Shown here piece after piece: positions 10,914 to 21,513 of a DNA stretch of 50,491 nt (position 1 is its first letter; each line of letters begins with the position of its first letter). Under the pieces are notes generated by a model. It was not told the origin of the DNA, made no database searches, and saw nothing but the letters and a program-made list of their open reading frames with translations. This DNA is from Acephala macrosclerotiorum. Its lineage: Eukaryota > Ascomycota > Leotiomycetes > Helotiales > Mollisiaceae. The DNA lies in NCBI GenBank assembly GCA_014904845.1, contig MU119541.1, forward strand, positions 1-50,491. Direction: 5' to 3'. The position numbers and the translations under genes were made by a program.

Positions 10914-12340
10914 ATGCTCGACCTGCCTGCTGAGGTCTATGACCATGTAAGCAGTTCCTAGCAAAGATGGAAAGAACTGAGACTGACAAAATCAAGATAG
11001 CTGCTCAATTAGAAGTCTCGAATCCATCGATCTTCGAGAACTGGAATTACAATGCGCCTTTATGTCAAGGCCTTGAGTTCTTACTTGCTTACCCCAAACG
11101 ACGCAGCGGCAGACCAGACATCAAGTCCCTCCAAAATCTTCGTCTGGCATCAAGAAACTTTCATAGAGCAGCCACTCGAGTCCTCTTCAGAAGCACTTGC
11201 ATGAAATGGTTCGTAGCGAGTAGGGACTGGCAGCAGAACCCCGAAAATGATAGCAGCTCATCCGAGCTCTCTACCAGCAGCCTTATCAAGCACATCGAAC
11301 TTGACTTCAAGGACCGGAATGGATGGCAACTGCAGCTTTCAATCACGAGAGAAGAGGATGAGGTTGATAGCGCCGGCTTTCTTCTCAAAATCAATAAATT
11401 GTTCAAAGATGTCACTCAACTCTCAAATTTGCAATCTTTGAAGGTGGATGTTCCTCTGTGGAAGAGCGAATACAACCCAGAACCAAGTAATGGACATGAG
11501 CAACTGAATCTGGACATCTTGCAAGCCTTCACACAACGCCTTTCTCAAATCTTGGCTGAACCAGAGCAATGGAAACACTTAAGGGACCTCCGTCTCGCGC
11601 TGCCATGTTCTCATGATTTCCTCCAGCTTTCTCGAACTATATCCGATGGACTGCTTGCAAGATTGGATAGACTCTCTCTCACCGTCACGGACGCCACTGG
11701 ACCCGATGGCGCAAAGCAATATCTCGAATACGCAGACGAAGATGGAAGTGGACAAGATGTCTTCCCACATTCTAACCTCCAGGTTCTGTACCCGAACTCT
11801 ATCCACAGCCACGGAATCTTCAATATCGTCTCTCGCTGTCCGAACCTCAAAGGTCTGGGGATAAAAGGGACGCATCATCTTGATGCAAATGGTCTGGATT
11901 GGGGGAAGAACGCAAGTTTGAAGAATCTGTATCTGAAGCGGGTCAAAATATCTGCCGAGAAGCTCATCAGCCTTTGGTCGATAGCCGAACCAGACCAGGT
12001 ATCAACTCTGTCGTACGTATGGCTGGAAGATATCGAGTTGACTGCAGGGACCTGGGCCGAAGTATTTTTGAACATGGAGACTTGCCCTTCGCTGGAGTAT
12101 CTGAATCCAGTGGACCTTGGCTACGCTCGAGATGGACGGAGCGCGGACCATAGGCCGTGGAGCCTATGGGGAGGACATCATCATGAGGATGTGACTAATT
12201 TGTGGAGTACGAATGAGGAAGATGAGGACTCTTTGATAGCGTTGGTCGAGAAGTTGGTGGGTAAAGCTGGTGGGCCGGATTCGTATCCAAACCTTTTTGA
12301 GGAGCAGATGATGTTGAATGATGAGGAGCTCGAAAATTGA
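10914..12340 (+). CDS. F-box domain protein
   Basis: Two exons, 10914-10946 and 10997-12340, with a 50-bp intron (GTAAGC...ATCAAG); 458 aa. The 11-codon first exon restores the F-box start MLDLPAEVYDHIAAQL. The second half of the F-box follows at about residues 55-80 (LQNLRLASRNFHRAATRVLFRS). F-box proteins link substrates to SCF ubiquitin ligases through Skp1. The rest is a leucine-rich, repeat-like region with no catalytic motif (for example LSNLQSLKVDVPLW and CPNLKGLGIKG), consistent with irregular LRRs used for substrate choice. Starting at the later ATG at 10967 would delete the F-box, so I prefer the spliced model. The substrate is unknown. Confidence 0.85.
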
Positions 12341-12988
12341 ATCCCCCCCAGAGTCTCGTTGGCCTGGAGGAGCGAGGGTGACAAAAAATGCGACAAACAA
12401 TAAGTAGGTTATTGGTATTGAAGTCGACCACTTTAGAATCATTCCATCTCATTCACTTGAGCTGATGAATGGTTGATGAAATCGCGGATATTGAATCGAA
12501 CAATGACAAATTGGAATATAATTGAGAGCAGAGAACAGTACGATGGCGATTTGCAGAGAAGGAAATCCTGAAAACAGAATCTCGCGGATGTAGAAATCAC
12601 CTCGGGCATCGCACTCGCACTCGCGAAGCTTTGGGACGGTTTCTGGAACTCTTCAATTTCCAAAGCATCCTCTCGGCCGTAGACCACCACCAACAGCATC
12701 TCTACAATTTCCAATCATAGAGCGGAACTCCACAAGCTCAGAATTTAGCACTCAGCCTCCCTAAAAAAAACCCCCCACTATGAAGGTGTGGCTGGCGACC
12801 AACCACAAATTCTGACCCGGAACAGCGCCCAAACTTCCGCTGAAAGTTATCCCACGTCTGATGCTCCAGAACCTCCACCTCAGTCCTGGGACGATGATGG
12901 CCTGAAGCGGCTTTTTCATCTCCCCATCAGGAGATAAGTATCTTGCTACCCTACTCACCCTCTCATTAGCCCCTTCACCAACAGATTT
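12341..12988. other. Intergenic, 0.65 kb
   Basis: 3' side of the F-box gene and 5' side of the next gene. Short frames on the minus strand are shadows. Nothing further seen. Confidence 0.5.
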
Positions 12989-13588
12989 ATGCCAAAGAAA
13001 CCCATCAGGTTCCGAAAATCACGCTTCTCTTCACCAGCACCATACAATCCAACATCTTCCTACTATTCAATGTCTCGTCTCTGGCCTCATCCTCCTTATG
13101 CAGAGGACCAGACTTATGCGCATACGATACTCTGGACTCATGTCCTTACGCGCGCTGTTACAGCTGGTACCATAGTTGGCACAGGAGTAGGAGGTTCGAT
13201 CGTCGCTCTTCGACAAATACCCTCCCTTAAACCGCGTCTCCCTACATCCACGATCCCCACTCTCCTCCTTCGCTCCTCCGGCACTGGCGCTGTGATTGCC
13301 ACAGGTCTATTATGTATAGGTCTGCCCATGCGGATGCGATGGAAGGAAGAGATTGAATGGCAGGACAGGAGTTGGAGGTTGATTGAGAATAAGGGACAAG
13401 TTGAATGTGATGACTGGACGTATCCGGGGATGGCGGCTGGTGCGGTAGCATATGCGATAAGAGGGAGAGGATTGGGATGGAGGGGAGTAGCTGGGAGTGT
13501 AGGATTGGGAAGTGTTGCTGGTATGGCGGGATATATGGGGTGGAGGTATGGTATTAATGGAGGGAAGTTCGAGGAGACTGTCGTTTGA
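12989..13588 (+). CDS. Small glycine-rich integral membrane protein (DUF1757/Tim17-like style)
   Basis: Single exon, 199 aa from the first ATG. A second in-frame ATG at 13070 (MSRLWPHPPYAEDQTY) may be the true start, giving 172 aa; the 27 upstream residues are basic and Ser/Pro-rich and could be a mitochondrial presequence or simply 5' leader. Hydrophobic, Gly/Ala-rich segments lie at about 55-75 (VTAGTIVGTGVGGSIVAL), 94-112 (GTGAVIATGLLCIGLPM), 147-158 and 165-185 (GVAGSVGLGSVAGMAGYMGW). Small-residue packing motifs of this kind occur in Tim17/22/23-like proteins and in fungal DUF1757 proteins, both usually mitochondrial. I cannot assign a function. The frame is intact and codon use resembles its neighbours. 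Confidence 0.65.
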   Translation: MPKKPIRFRKSRFSSPAPYNPTSSYYSMSRLWPHPPYAEDQTYAHTILWTHVLTRAVTAGTIVGTGVGGSIVALRQIPSLKPRLPTSTIPTLLLRSSGTGAVIATGLLCIGLPMRMRWKEEIEWQDRSWRLIENKGQVECDDWTYPGMAAGAVAYAIRGRGLGWRGVAGSVGLGSVAGMAGYMGWRYGINGGKFEETVV

Positions 13589-14545
13589 ACACACCTGCGA
13601 GCATCTTGGGATAATAGAGGGGCTTCTGAGGCAACGAGGAGTTCAGGGTATACCACACGCCACTTAATCTTGAATCATTTATCTGGTTGGAGCTTGGAGT
13701 TGGCGCATTGGTTTGGTTGCAAAGCCCGTCTCGCCTACACACATTCCCCTCGATTCTTGGGACAGGAACACAGGGAATGAAGCTTAGAATCTGATGGCTT
13801 CGATGGTAGAAATTCCTCCTGATATGGTTTTCTGAGTTCTTCCTTATGGTGTTATTATGTCTCTGCCATTTTGCTCCGAACTGCCACAAGTGGAAGTTGA
13901 GGAACTGTCGGATCAACAGGAAAGCTTGAGTGCAGATCCTACGGTAAAACGACTCATAGAAGTTGCAAATGACCTCTAATCCTTCGGCGGCTAAAGGATC
14001 GACGAATCCTGGGCTATTGCCCTTCCAAAATTTGTGTATCTGGTGCAGAAGATCGTTGGGCTGGCTTCGACGGACCGCTGTAACGTGCAGGGGCATTATG
14101 TTCGCTTCAGCCGTTCGACCATAGGGCAAGGCCTGATCGATGCTGCATTGCACTCATTGGGAGCATTTGTCTAAGAGAAGTCTGTCACACAAGTGGCGCT
14201 GAGATTCCGAGCTCATAAGTGTGACTTTCCTCAGCTCCCACCAGAAGAAGACTTGGCGGCATTTTTCATTCCTTTTACCTCAGACATTTCGAGGCGCTGT
14301 TCTTGGCTTATTGCTCATGACTTCCATATTCCCTAGCTGAGTTCCAAGTCTGGAAATCATGCAGCTTCGCAAATGTGCCCTGGATATGGACGTAGCAAAT
14401 GAGGCGTCACGGGAGGCGTTTCTTGAATCGCAAACAAAACGAATGTCAGTCATCACCAATCCTCTTGTTGCTCAAACATTTGAGCTTTACGTAGGGAGAA
14501 GTGTGCCACTGCCATTTCTGATGAACAAGCTCCAGCAAGACCCTC
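13589..14545. other. Intergenic, about 1 kb
   Basis: Between the small membrane protein and the first recognisable codons of the multi-TM pseudogene. A 199-codon minus-strand frame (13554-14153) overlaps the 3' end of the preceding gene; it shows no recognisable domain and is not called. A plus-strand 91-codon frame at 14359-14634 is also uninformative, though it may hide the decayed 5' end of the pseudogene. Confidence 0.45.
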
Positions 14546-15765
14546 GAAGGCCAATGGCCTTCTCGGCAGGTTCTGGGAGACCATCAGTACACCACTTCTC
14601 AAACCATGGCGAGCTTCTGAAGAACCAAAAATAGCCATCAGCACCTCAAGAACAACGGCATCCTTACGGATTGCTCTTAACATTATACCTTTCGACGTTT
14701 GTAACCTTACCATCGCCCTCAACCTCCAAGGCTATTATACAGGAGCCCAAACTACTAGCTAGGTCACCAGTCTTCAATTCGTTGCAAAAGCTATCGACCT
14801 ACTGATGCAAGGTTTCATCGCCAGCACCATGTTTGTGTATGTATGGAGAGAGTTCCTTTCTGAAAGATCCTCACCATTTGGCCTGCTATTCGCCGGAGTT
14901 TATACTACGACTCCGAGCTACCTCTTCTCGCTCAAGTTCTGGGGAGCTGTTTCATCAAATTATTTGCAGCTCTAGCGGAAAACATTCATGTTCCTTTTTG
15001 TTCCATTCAACAATCTTCTCGCTACAGTGGTTGGTTCTTCGATAGCAAACCTCATACCAGGATATTGGTTAGACTTGCTGAAACAACCTCAATCTGGTTG
15101 AACGGGACCCAGAATGATTTGAATCCCGCAAACTTCACATCTGCTCAGGTCCCATCGCACTGACAGAAACTCTTGTTTCAGACCCAGGAAGAGACCGCCC
15201 CTCGAGTCAATGGGAACTCTTCTATTCTTACCTCATCAATGCTGGCTCCATATCACTAGAATCTTGGACGTCAATCTGAGAGCTCAAGTACACTTCTGCA
15301 GCGAGAGCCTTTTCTGGGAATATGTTCGGGTATGAAGGGAAAGCTACCATTCCTAGTGCCGGGGCGGTGGAGGCTCTTACTAATATAGGAGCTGCTTGGT
15401 TCGAGGCGACGACTGGTTATGACCCGCCAACCTCGATGCTTTCTCCCTCTGCGAGAATGATTTGGGACAGTTTTGGTGCTATAGCGAGTATTAAAGCGAG
15501 GCAGCCTTTCGTGAAAACAGTTTGTTAAGAGTTGGTTCGGTTGTCTGGTGCTCGAGACCCAGTTCCGGTCGCCTTCCCCGTCCCATATGACACAGCGGCA
15601 GAGTATCCAGGATCTCGTTAGGGACTTCAGTCCTACCAGCTGCTCAACTACTCGGGCCTCACGATCGACGACATCATGTCAGATTCATCCTCATCCAACT
15701 CATATCTAATCAGATGGGTCGATCTTCTACTCGAGACCTTTATCCATATGTCTATTGGAGCAATA

Positions 15766-17599
15766 AGTTAAACCCCCTAGAAGTAAGCCCCCCCCTGTTC
15801 TGGGCCACTTCGCTTAATACACCGCTACTACTCTACCACTTATTTTAATCTCGAATATTTTTATTATTTCTTAATAAAATTCTTTTAAATTTTGCAAGTT
15901 ATTAGAATCGATTATAAAGTTCTTATACACTGAAACTGACGTTCAATATGCATTTAAAGACGTGGCAAATGGAAAGTTTTTACGAAAATCTTTTTTCGAT
16001 TAGAGTGTATTGAGAGGTACTTTTTAATATAGAGTATTCGGCATTTTTTTTAAGAAAGAAGTTTATATGCATTTATAGAGATTTGCCTTGATCTAGAAGT
16101 AATGTCTTACGGACTGGGTATTAGTTCAAGAAAGTTTAAAGTTTAATTCTATATATGTATAGATTCGAGTTTTTGCTGGTCGTATTTTAATCTCTCGACG
16201 CGATGTCGTACTACTCGAAAAACGTTGAATGATTAGATTTTTTCGTTGAAATCCTATTTTTAAGATTAAAAAGCAATTTAGAATCGATTTATGCGTGTTA
16301 ATAATACTATATTTGATATTATTAAAGCTTGATTTCAAAAATTGAAGATATTGACGATTAAAGTAATTAAAGTTGAAAATCGATGGAATATAGATGAAAT
16401 AAAGATTATAAAAAGCTAAAGAGAGAATAGATTAATAATTGAAAGTATTGAAAAACGTTTTATTCAAAAAAAACAATTAGAATCTAAAGTTTGGATTTTA
16501 TTTATTGAGTACATTTTCTCGAGTGGTCGAGCTATTTTTCCGATCGTTATATTCAAAAAAAAATCAGTCTAACAACAATAGTTTCTTATGGGATTGAAAA
16601 AGTATAAAGACTAAAAGTTTATTACAATCGACAATAGATGGATATTTAATGATATTGCTTTAGAGTAGTTGCAAATTGTTTTTATACTCTAAACGGTACC
16701 ACGTGATTCAAAAGAGTCCCGTTTACTTATATTAGACGGCTATAGAAGTTATAAGACAATAGAATTCATGTGAAAGTGTTTTTCGAACAATATTTATTTG
16801 TTATTTTTATTATCGTATATTTTATATGTATTTCAATTTTTGGATTTATTAATTTTTTTTTTTTAAATCCGTTTATCGAAGGCGATTAAATTCGCTATTT
16901 TTTATCAACGACTCGACGTTTATAAAGAAGTAAAATTTCTTGAAATGTTATAAGTAAACTCGAATAAATGCTTTAATAGAAAGAAATTGTAAAGCGAATT
17001 GAAAAGTTTTAGAGTTATAGTCGTAGAATATCTCGAAGCTTTTTATAAATCGATTATTACTTGAAAATAGTAATAAAGTGATCGAGAAATTTTTATAATC
17101 GTTAGAAAAGAATGCAATATTTGAATAGATTTAAAATTTATTATTTGGAGTATAGAAAACTCTTCAAAAAAGTGAAAATATTTGAGAACAATTGAAGTAA
17201 ATCACGAGATTTAGAGAAATTGATACGACAATTACTAGAGTACTTTTTAAGAAAATAATTAAAAGTTTAAATAATAAAGACTTTATTATTATTAAGTAAA
17301 AGCGTAAAATCTAAATATTAAAAACTAGAGTAGTTTAATTTGAGTCTAGAAAACGGCGGAAAGTAAAGATTAATTTAAATTCTACGTTCGTTGATATCGA
17401 GAAAATCTACAAAGTACAAATAGAAACTAGAGATCGCCAAAATGTATTATTAAATTTCGATAACTTTTTTAGTATAGTCTCTATTTTATTTTATATATCT
17501 ATTAGTTGATTAAAAAGTTATTCGCGATCGAATTAAGTAGATAGGAATTAAGCGAGGTGGCTTAGAACAGGGGGGGGCCCACTTTTAAAGGGTTTGATT
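15766..17599 (+). mobile_element. pogo/Fot1-type Tc1-mariner transposon, copy 1, RIP-decayed
   Basis: 1,834 bp bounded by TA duplications (15764-15765 and 17600-17601). Imperfect terminal inverted repeats run AGTTAAACCCCCTAGAAGT... and ...ACTTTTAAAGGGTTTGATT. The transposase runs on the plus strand. Its three catalytic Asp codons are still in one register: in NRWNIDE (GAT 16393-16395), in ILDGY (GAC 16735-16737) and in FQFLDL (GAT 16843-16845), i.e. 114 codons then 36 codons apart, a DD35D spacing expected of pogo-like DDE enzymes. Many stops make it inactive. Composition is about 70% A+T with C scarce on the plus strand, as RIP would leave. It sits inside the multi-TM pseudogene. Confidence 0.88.
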
Positions 17600-17828
17600 T
17601 ACTCCTCCCATCCAATTCCACAATCCGCACCTGGCAAACCAGCGACACAAATGAGACAACCATAAACTAAACAAGCTTCCACCCAGCTTTCTACTCCATA
17701 TTCGCAGGCTAGATCGACCTTCCGCTCAATATATCAATATATCAATAAACCACGGCCCTACAATAGAGCAACATTCAAAGCCACAGTCCAAAAACCCTCT
17801 CCTTACGAACAACTCGACCTTTACTCAT

Positions 17829-18672
17829 CCCTAGAAAACCACCCATAGGAGAATCTCTCTTATAGCCAATAATTTTTGATCTTATTGCAACTTTAAAAAG
17901 TCTGACCGCAAGGTTTGCAAAGCTTGAAACTGCTTAACCAGGCCCTTCGAACTGAACTGCTTAAAAGAATAATTATAAAGCTCGAAAACACCCACTTTAA
18001 AGCCTTGTAGCACATTACTAAGGCTTGAAATTGCTTAATAAAGCCTTTCGAACCGGACTGTTTAAAGGACTAATTATAAAGTTCGAAAATACCTACTTTA
18101 AAGCCCTATGGCATATTTTCGAAAAACAAAGGCCCTTACAAATGCTTAAAAGCTTCTCGTTTAATTGCAAATTTGAAAAATAATTTTTTCTTAAGTTTTT
18201 TCCTAAGTTTTTTCTTCTTTTATATTATATTAAGTAAATATTTTTTCTTTCCTCATATCCTTCCTTTCTCTTCTTTTCTCCCTTTTTACGGCTTTTACTA
18301 ACTTATAATAAATAAGATACTATGAAAGAGTTGGGATTGTGAGAGAGTTGGAAGGCAGTGAGAGAGCTGGAAAGCAATAAAAAGCTGGGAGATTGAGAGA
18401 GACTCTGAGACTGTAAAAAGGCGTGGGAGTAAGATAACACTAAAAATCGGATTACGTAGTAATAAACTCTAAAACCAACGCTTTAATTGTTTACTTGAGT
18501 CCGTGAGTTTTAAGTTTGTGCTTTCAATTCTACCCCCGTAAGTCTTATACTTATTGTAAATCTCCTGCGCGTACTCTCTAGCAAGTGGTCTAAGTTTGAC
18601 TTTCCCTGTCAACTGCTCTTTTGAGCAGTTTGTGCGTGTAGGAGAAATTCTCCTACGGGTGGTTTCCTAGGG
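17829..18672. mobile_element. TIR DNA element, copy A (844 bp, non-autonomous)
   Basis: Ends are CCCTAGAAAACCACCC at 17829 and its imperfect reverse complement GGGTGGTTTCCTAGGG ending at 18672; the terminal repeats are about 25 bp. The 3-bp sequence CAT flanks both sides (17826-17828, 18673-18675). Internally it has a ~101-bp tandem duplication (units from about 17922 and 18023), a palindrome AACTGCTCTTTTGAGCAGTT near the right end, and no coding frame. Copy B is at 30593-31300. Removing the element and one CAT rejoins an open frame of the host pseudogene (YEQLDLYS/FGTKEPRP). The 3-bp duplication and CCCTA ends recall CACTA/EnSpm-like elements, but that class assignment is inference. Confidence 0.82.
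17922..18121. repeat. Internal ~101-bp tandem duplication in element copy A
   Basis: Two diverged units beginning GCTTGAAACTGCTTAA and GCTTGAAATTGCTTAA. In copy B the same region is shorter, with part of one unit missing. Confidence 0.7.
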
Positions 18673-19215
18673 CATTCGGGACAAAGGAACCAAGACCAGC
18701 CGAGTACGAAGTCTCAATCTCGAAAGAATTGGCAGAGTCTCTCACTCCTATATTAGGGCAAAACGAAACCATGCTCGATATCCTGATCAAGAGCTAGCGG
18801 TGCTTCGAAGTTTTCGAACTGCTTCTGAGCACGAGTGCTTATCATAGACTCCCAGCTCGACTCCTGTCAGCGATGATAGCGAACTGCATGTCGAGACCAT
18901 TATGGAGGCTGGAGGGCACGGGTGCGGGGATAGATGGGATGGGTGTGTTTAAAGAGCTGGTGAGTATGAGGGTGGTTAGGCATGAGAAGATTCAGATCGT
19001 GTTTTGAGGGGAGGGGGATGCGGAGATAGAGCGTATTGAACGAATCTGTGTAGACTTGGCTGCAGAGAGCTATCGCATTATCATCTAGATACGTTCAGGA
19101 CATCAAAGTCCTACAATGATCAATCGCTACCAGCCTTCCCATGCAAGTGACCTCTCGATTTTCCGCTCCAAAACGCCACTCCATGCTCACTAGACGCCAA
19201 TGCTCCTAATCATCA

Positions 19216-21166
19216 TCAATCAATACCAGGATCGGGAGATGAAGGATAGTCATCATCGAAATCCATAAGGCTATTTCCGTCCAATCCAATGCCCCCAGGT
19301 CCCTTCAGCCCCCCGCCCCAATTCTGTGTAAATATCTCTTTCCCTTTCCCACCATTTCGTTTGAGCATGAACTTCTCAGCATGTGCTTTCTTCCCCGCCA
19401 GCTCTCGCTCAAAGTCCTCGTCGTCTTCCATTTCCTCAGCACCATTCGCACCACCTCCTGCTGTTTCTTCGAGAGCTTTATTCAGGAGCTCAGTGGCAAT
19501 CGCATCTTGCGGTGCTATAGCCAATGCTTCATGGAAGACGTAGACCGCTTCGAACGGCCGTCTTCGCTCCATCAGGACCAGCCCCTTGGCGCAGAACACA
19601 GATGGATCTTTACCTCCTTGTCGCAGGACCTCGTCGAATTGTTCAAGGGCTAGATCCCACTGTTTCAGTCTTCGATAAGCATGACCAAGATTGGCTCGAG
19701 TTGATATCCAGGCAGAAGGATCACTATCGATATCATCTGCAGTTTTGAGAGCCTCGATGAACATTTGAATGGCTTCGGGCAGTCGTTCTTGGTGATAGAA
19801 GACGACACCCATCTCGTTCAGCAACAGGGGATCTGTTTTGCAAAGTCCATAAGCTGTCTTGAGAAACTCGTCGGCAAGAGTCATGTTGTTCAACATATGG
19901 TTCTGCATTCCGAGGAAAAGCTGAGGCAGATGGGTACCCATAAACAGTCGAGCGGCAGTCGAATATGCTGATATTGCCTGGTCATGCTCTCCTTCCGCGG
20001 CAAAGGTGTGTGCGAATCCTATCCAAGCAGGCCCAAAATGTGGATCCATCATGCTTGATTTGCTGAAGTACCTTCGAGCTTCTGCAACCTTGTTGATTGC
20101 TAGGTAGTATACTCCTACGGCTAACCATGTGCACGGCTCCTCTGGGTGATTGTCCGCTAGGTCGTGAGATATCAAGAATAGAGCATTCTTCAACTGAAGC
20201 TCGTACAAGCATGCTAGATGCAGTGGGTAAACGTTGAAATTGTATTTGTCTTCCTCGAGAATGGAATTTGTAATTGCGAGTGCTAGCTTGAACTTGCACT
20301 GGGTAAAGAGAAGGTCTGCTTTCGCAAGAAGCAGATCCGGGTTCGAGGCGAGATGATAGTGTGTAGAGAGTTGCTCCGTTGCATGTTGGAACTGCGCAGG
20401 GTTCTTGTACTTGGATAAACGAGTTGTGTAGAGGTTCTTCGTAAATTCGGCGGCATCGTGCGAGGAGGAGGGGTCGTCCGCAATCGAGATGGAGTCAAAA
20501 TCAAGTGAGTCCAGGAACTCCCATTCCTCGTCTGGAGACATCAGGCAGTTCTTCATCAACTGCTCAAAGGCTTCGAAGCATTGAACGTCTATCCTGACAG
20601 CGTCCTTGTAGCATTCCTTCGCCCTGTCGAAAGCATTCTGCTTAGCATAACACAGTCCTCGCAGGAAACACATGGCTGCCTCAAATCGAACATTGGCAGC
20701 CTCATCCTGAGCCGCCTCATCCCGTCTATCATGCCTCTCCCGAAGTGCAGCTTTCGACCCTGTCCTGCCATGTCCTGTGGTGTGTTGTAGCTTCCGCCGG
20801 CTATTGATCGAGCTGGTAATCAGGTGTGTTGGATTCTTTTCTCCTAGAATATTGAGTGCCTCCTCGAAACGGTTCTGCTTGATTAAACAATGTCCGGCTA
20901 GATATCTGCAAGAGGGATTTCGAGAGATCAGGTCTTGCTTCGAGAGGAAGCTTTGCGCGCGAGTGTAGTTTCCCGTGGAGAAGTGGACTTGAGCAAGCCA
21001 GAATGCGTCCTTGTCGTTTTCTGCGAACTGTTAGTATACGCGTCTTGTGAGGATATCGGGCTGCCATACGAGTCAAAGCAAGCAATTTGTCTCCTATGAA
21101 GATTGCTGAATCATACTGGTGCTTGTTCAACGCATCCTGGCGCCAATCCCGCAAGAACTTCTCCAT
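19216..21166 (-). CDS. apc6: Anaphase-promoting complex subunit Apc6/Cut9/Cdc16
   Basis: Two exons, 21166-21070 and 21020-19216, with a 49-bp intron (GTATGG...TTCGCAG); 633 aa. It begins MEKFLRDWRQDALNKHQYD and continues DKLLALTQNDKDAFWLAQ across the splice, the conserved Cdc16 N-terminus. TPR helices fill most of the length, for example CFLRGLCYAKQNAFDRA, GVYYLAINKVAEARRYF, WIGFAHTFAAEGEHDQA, LNEMGVVFYHQERLPEA and LGHAYRRLKQWDLALEQ. It is a scaffold TPR subunit of the APC/C, the nuclear ubiquitin ligase that drives anaphase. A basic/low-complexity insert lies at about residues 115-145. The tail is acidic and Gly-rich (EEMEDDEDFE, then DFDDDYPSSPDPGID). It shares a divergent upstream region with the Yju2 gene. 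An essential single-copy gene, intact. Confidence 0.95.
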
Positions 21167-21513
21167 TGTGGTCTTCGTAACATTCGTGAAAAGCCGTTGA
21201 ATCGTGTATCACCGCAGACGCCCTCCAACCGTCGATAAGCTCGAAGGCGAAAGATCAGATTATCGTATGGACATTGTTGTGTTTTGAAAGGCGGGCGCGT
21301 TGTAAGGCACAAGGCTGAGAAGTTTGTAAATAAGGCTAGAGTGAAATGAGACTAGCGCGTGTAACTTTGTAGCCTCGAGGAAGGCGGACCTCATTTCTCT
21401 TCCTCAGACATCACGACAACTACGAGCGATCAACCTTTCGCCCAACGACTTTACAGAACCCTCAACATTTCTCCGGGCCCCCACATACCTAGATACATAC
21501 CATCTAGACCACC
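21167..21513. promoter_or_regulatory. Bidirectional promoter, apc6 / YJU2
   Basis: 347 bp between two divergent start codons of housekeeping genes. CT-rich tracts on both strands and several CGCG-like steps are seen, with no convincing TATA box. Both transcripts must initiate here, so shared regulation is plausible but inferred. Confidence 0.55.

Larger units (their letters stand above)
14548..19060 (+). pseudogene. Decayed multi-TM fungal membrane protein, split by two transposons
   Basis: Reading plus-strand frames through stops recovers one protein: FWETISTPLLKPWRA, a run through NIIPFDVCNLTIALNLQGYY, TM-like MQGFIASTMFVYVW, FGLLFAGVYTTTPSYLF, then (after a frameshift near 15075-15100) WLNGTQNDLNP and, at 15322-15528, EALTNIGAAWF. 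This is the style of a large uncharacterised family of Pezizomycotina membrane proteins. In-frame TAG codons at 14760-14762 and 14973-14975 fit CAG-to-TAG change. The coding trace continues through 15773, is interrupted by the pogo element (15766-17599), resumes, is interrupted again by the TIR element (17829-18672), and reads on (FGTKEPRPAEYEVSISKELA) to about 18.8-19.06 kb. Function unknown; certainly broken. Confidence 0.7.

Noticed and set aside
8000..13600. Possible secondary-metabolite cluster formed by monooxygenase, AMP-ligase and others at the left
   Set aside because: The ligase is acetoacetyl-CoA synthetase (primary metabolism); no PKS, NRPS or terpene synthase is present and spacing is wide.
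13554..14153. 199-codon minus-strand frame
   Set aside because: Overlaps the 3' end of an intact gene, has no domain, signal or splice structure, and a frame of this length is possible by chance in 50 kb.
15780..17590. AT-rich block as a possible centromere or mitochondrial insertion
   Set aside because: Ends, TA duplications and the DDE triad show it is a decayed pogo-type transposon.
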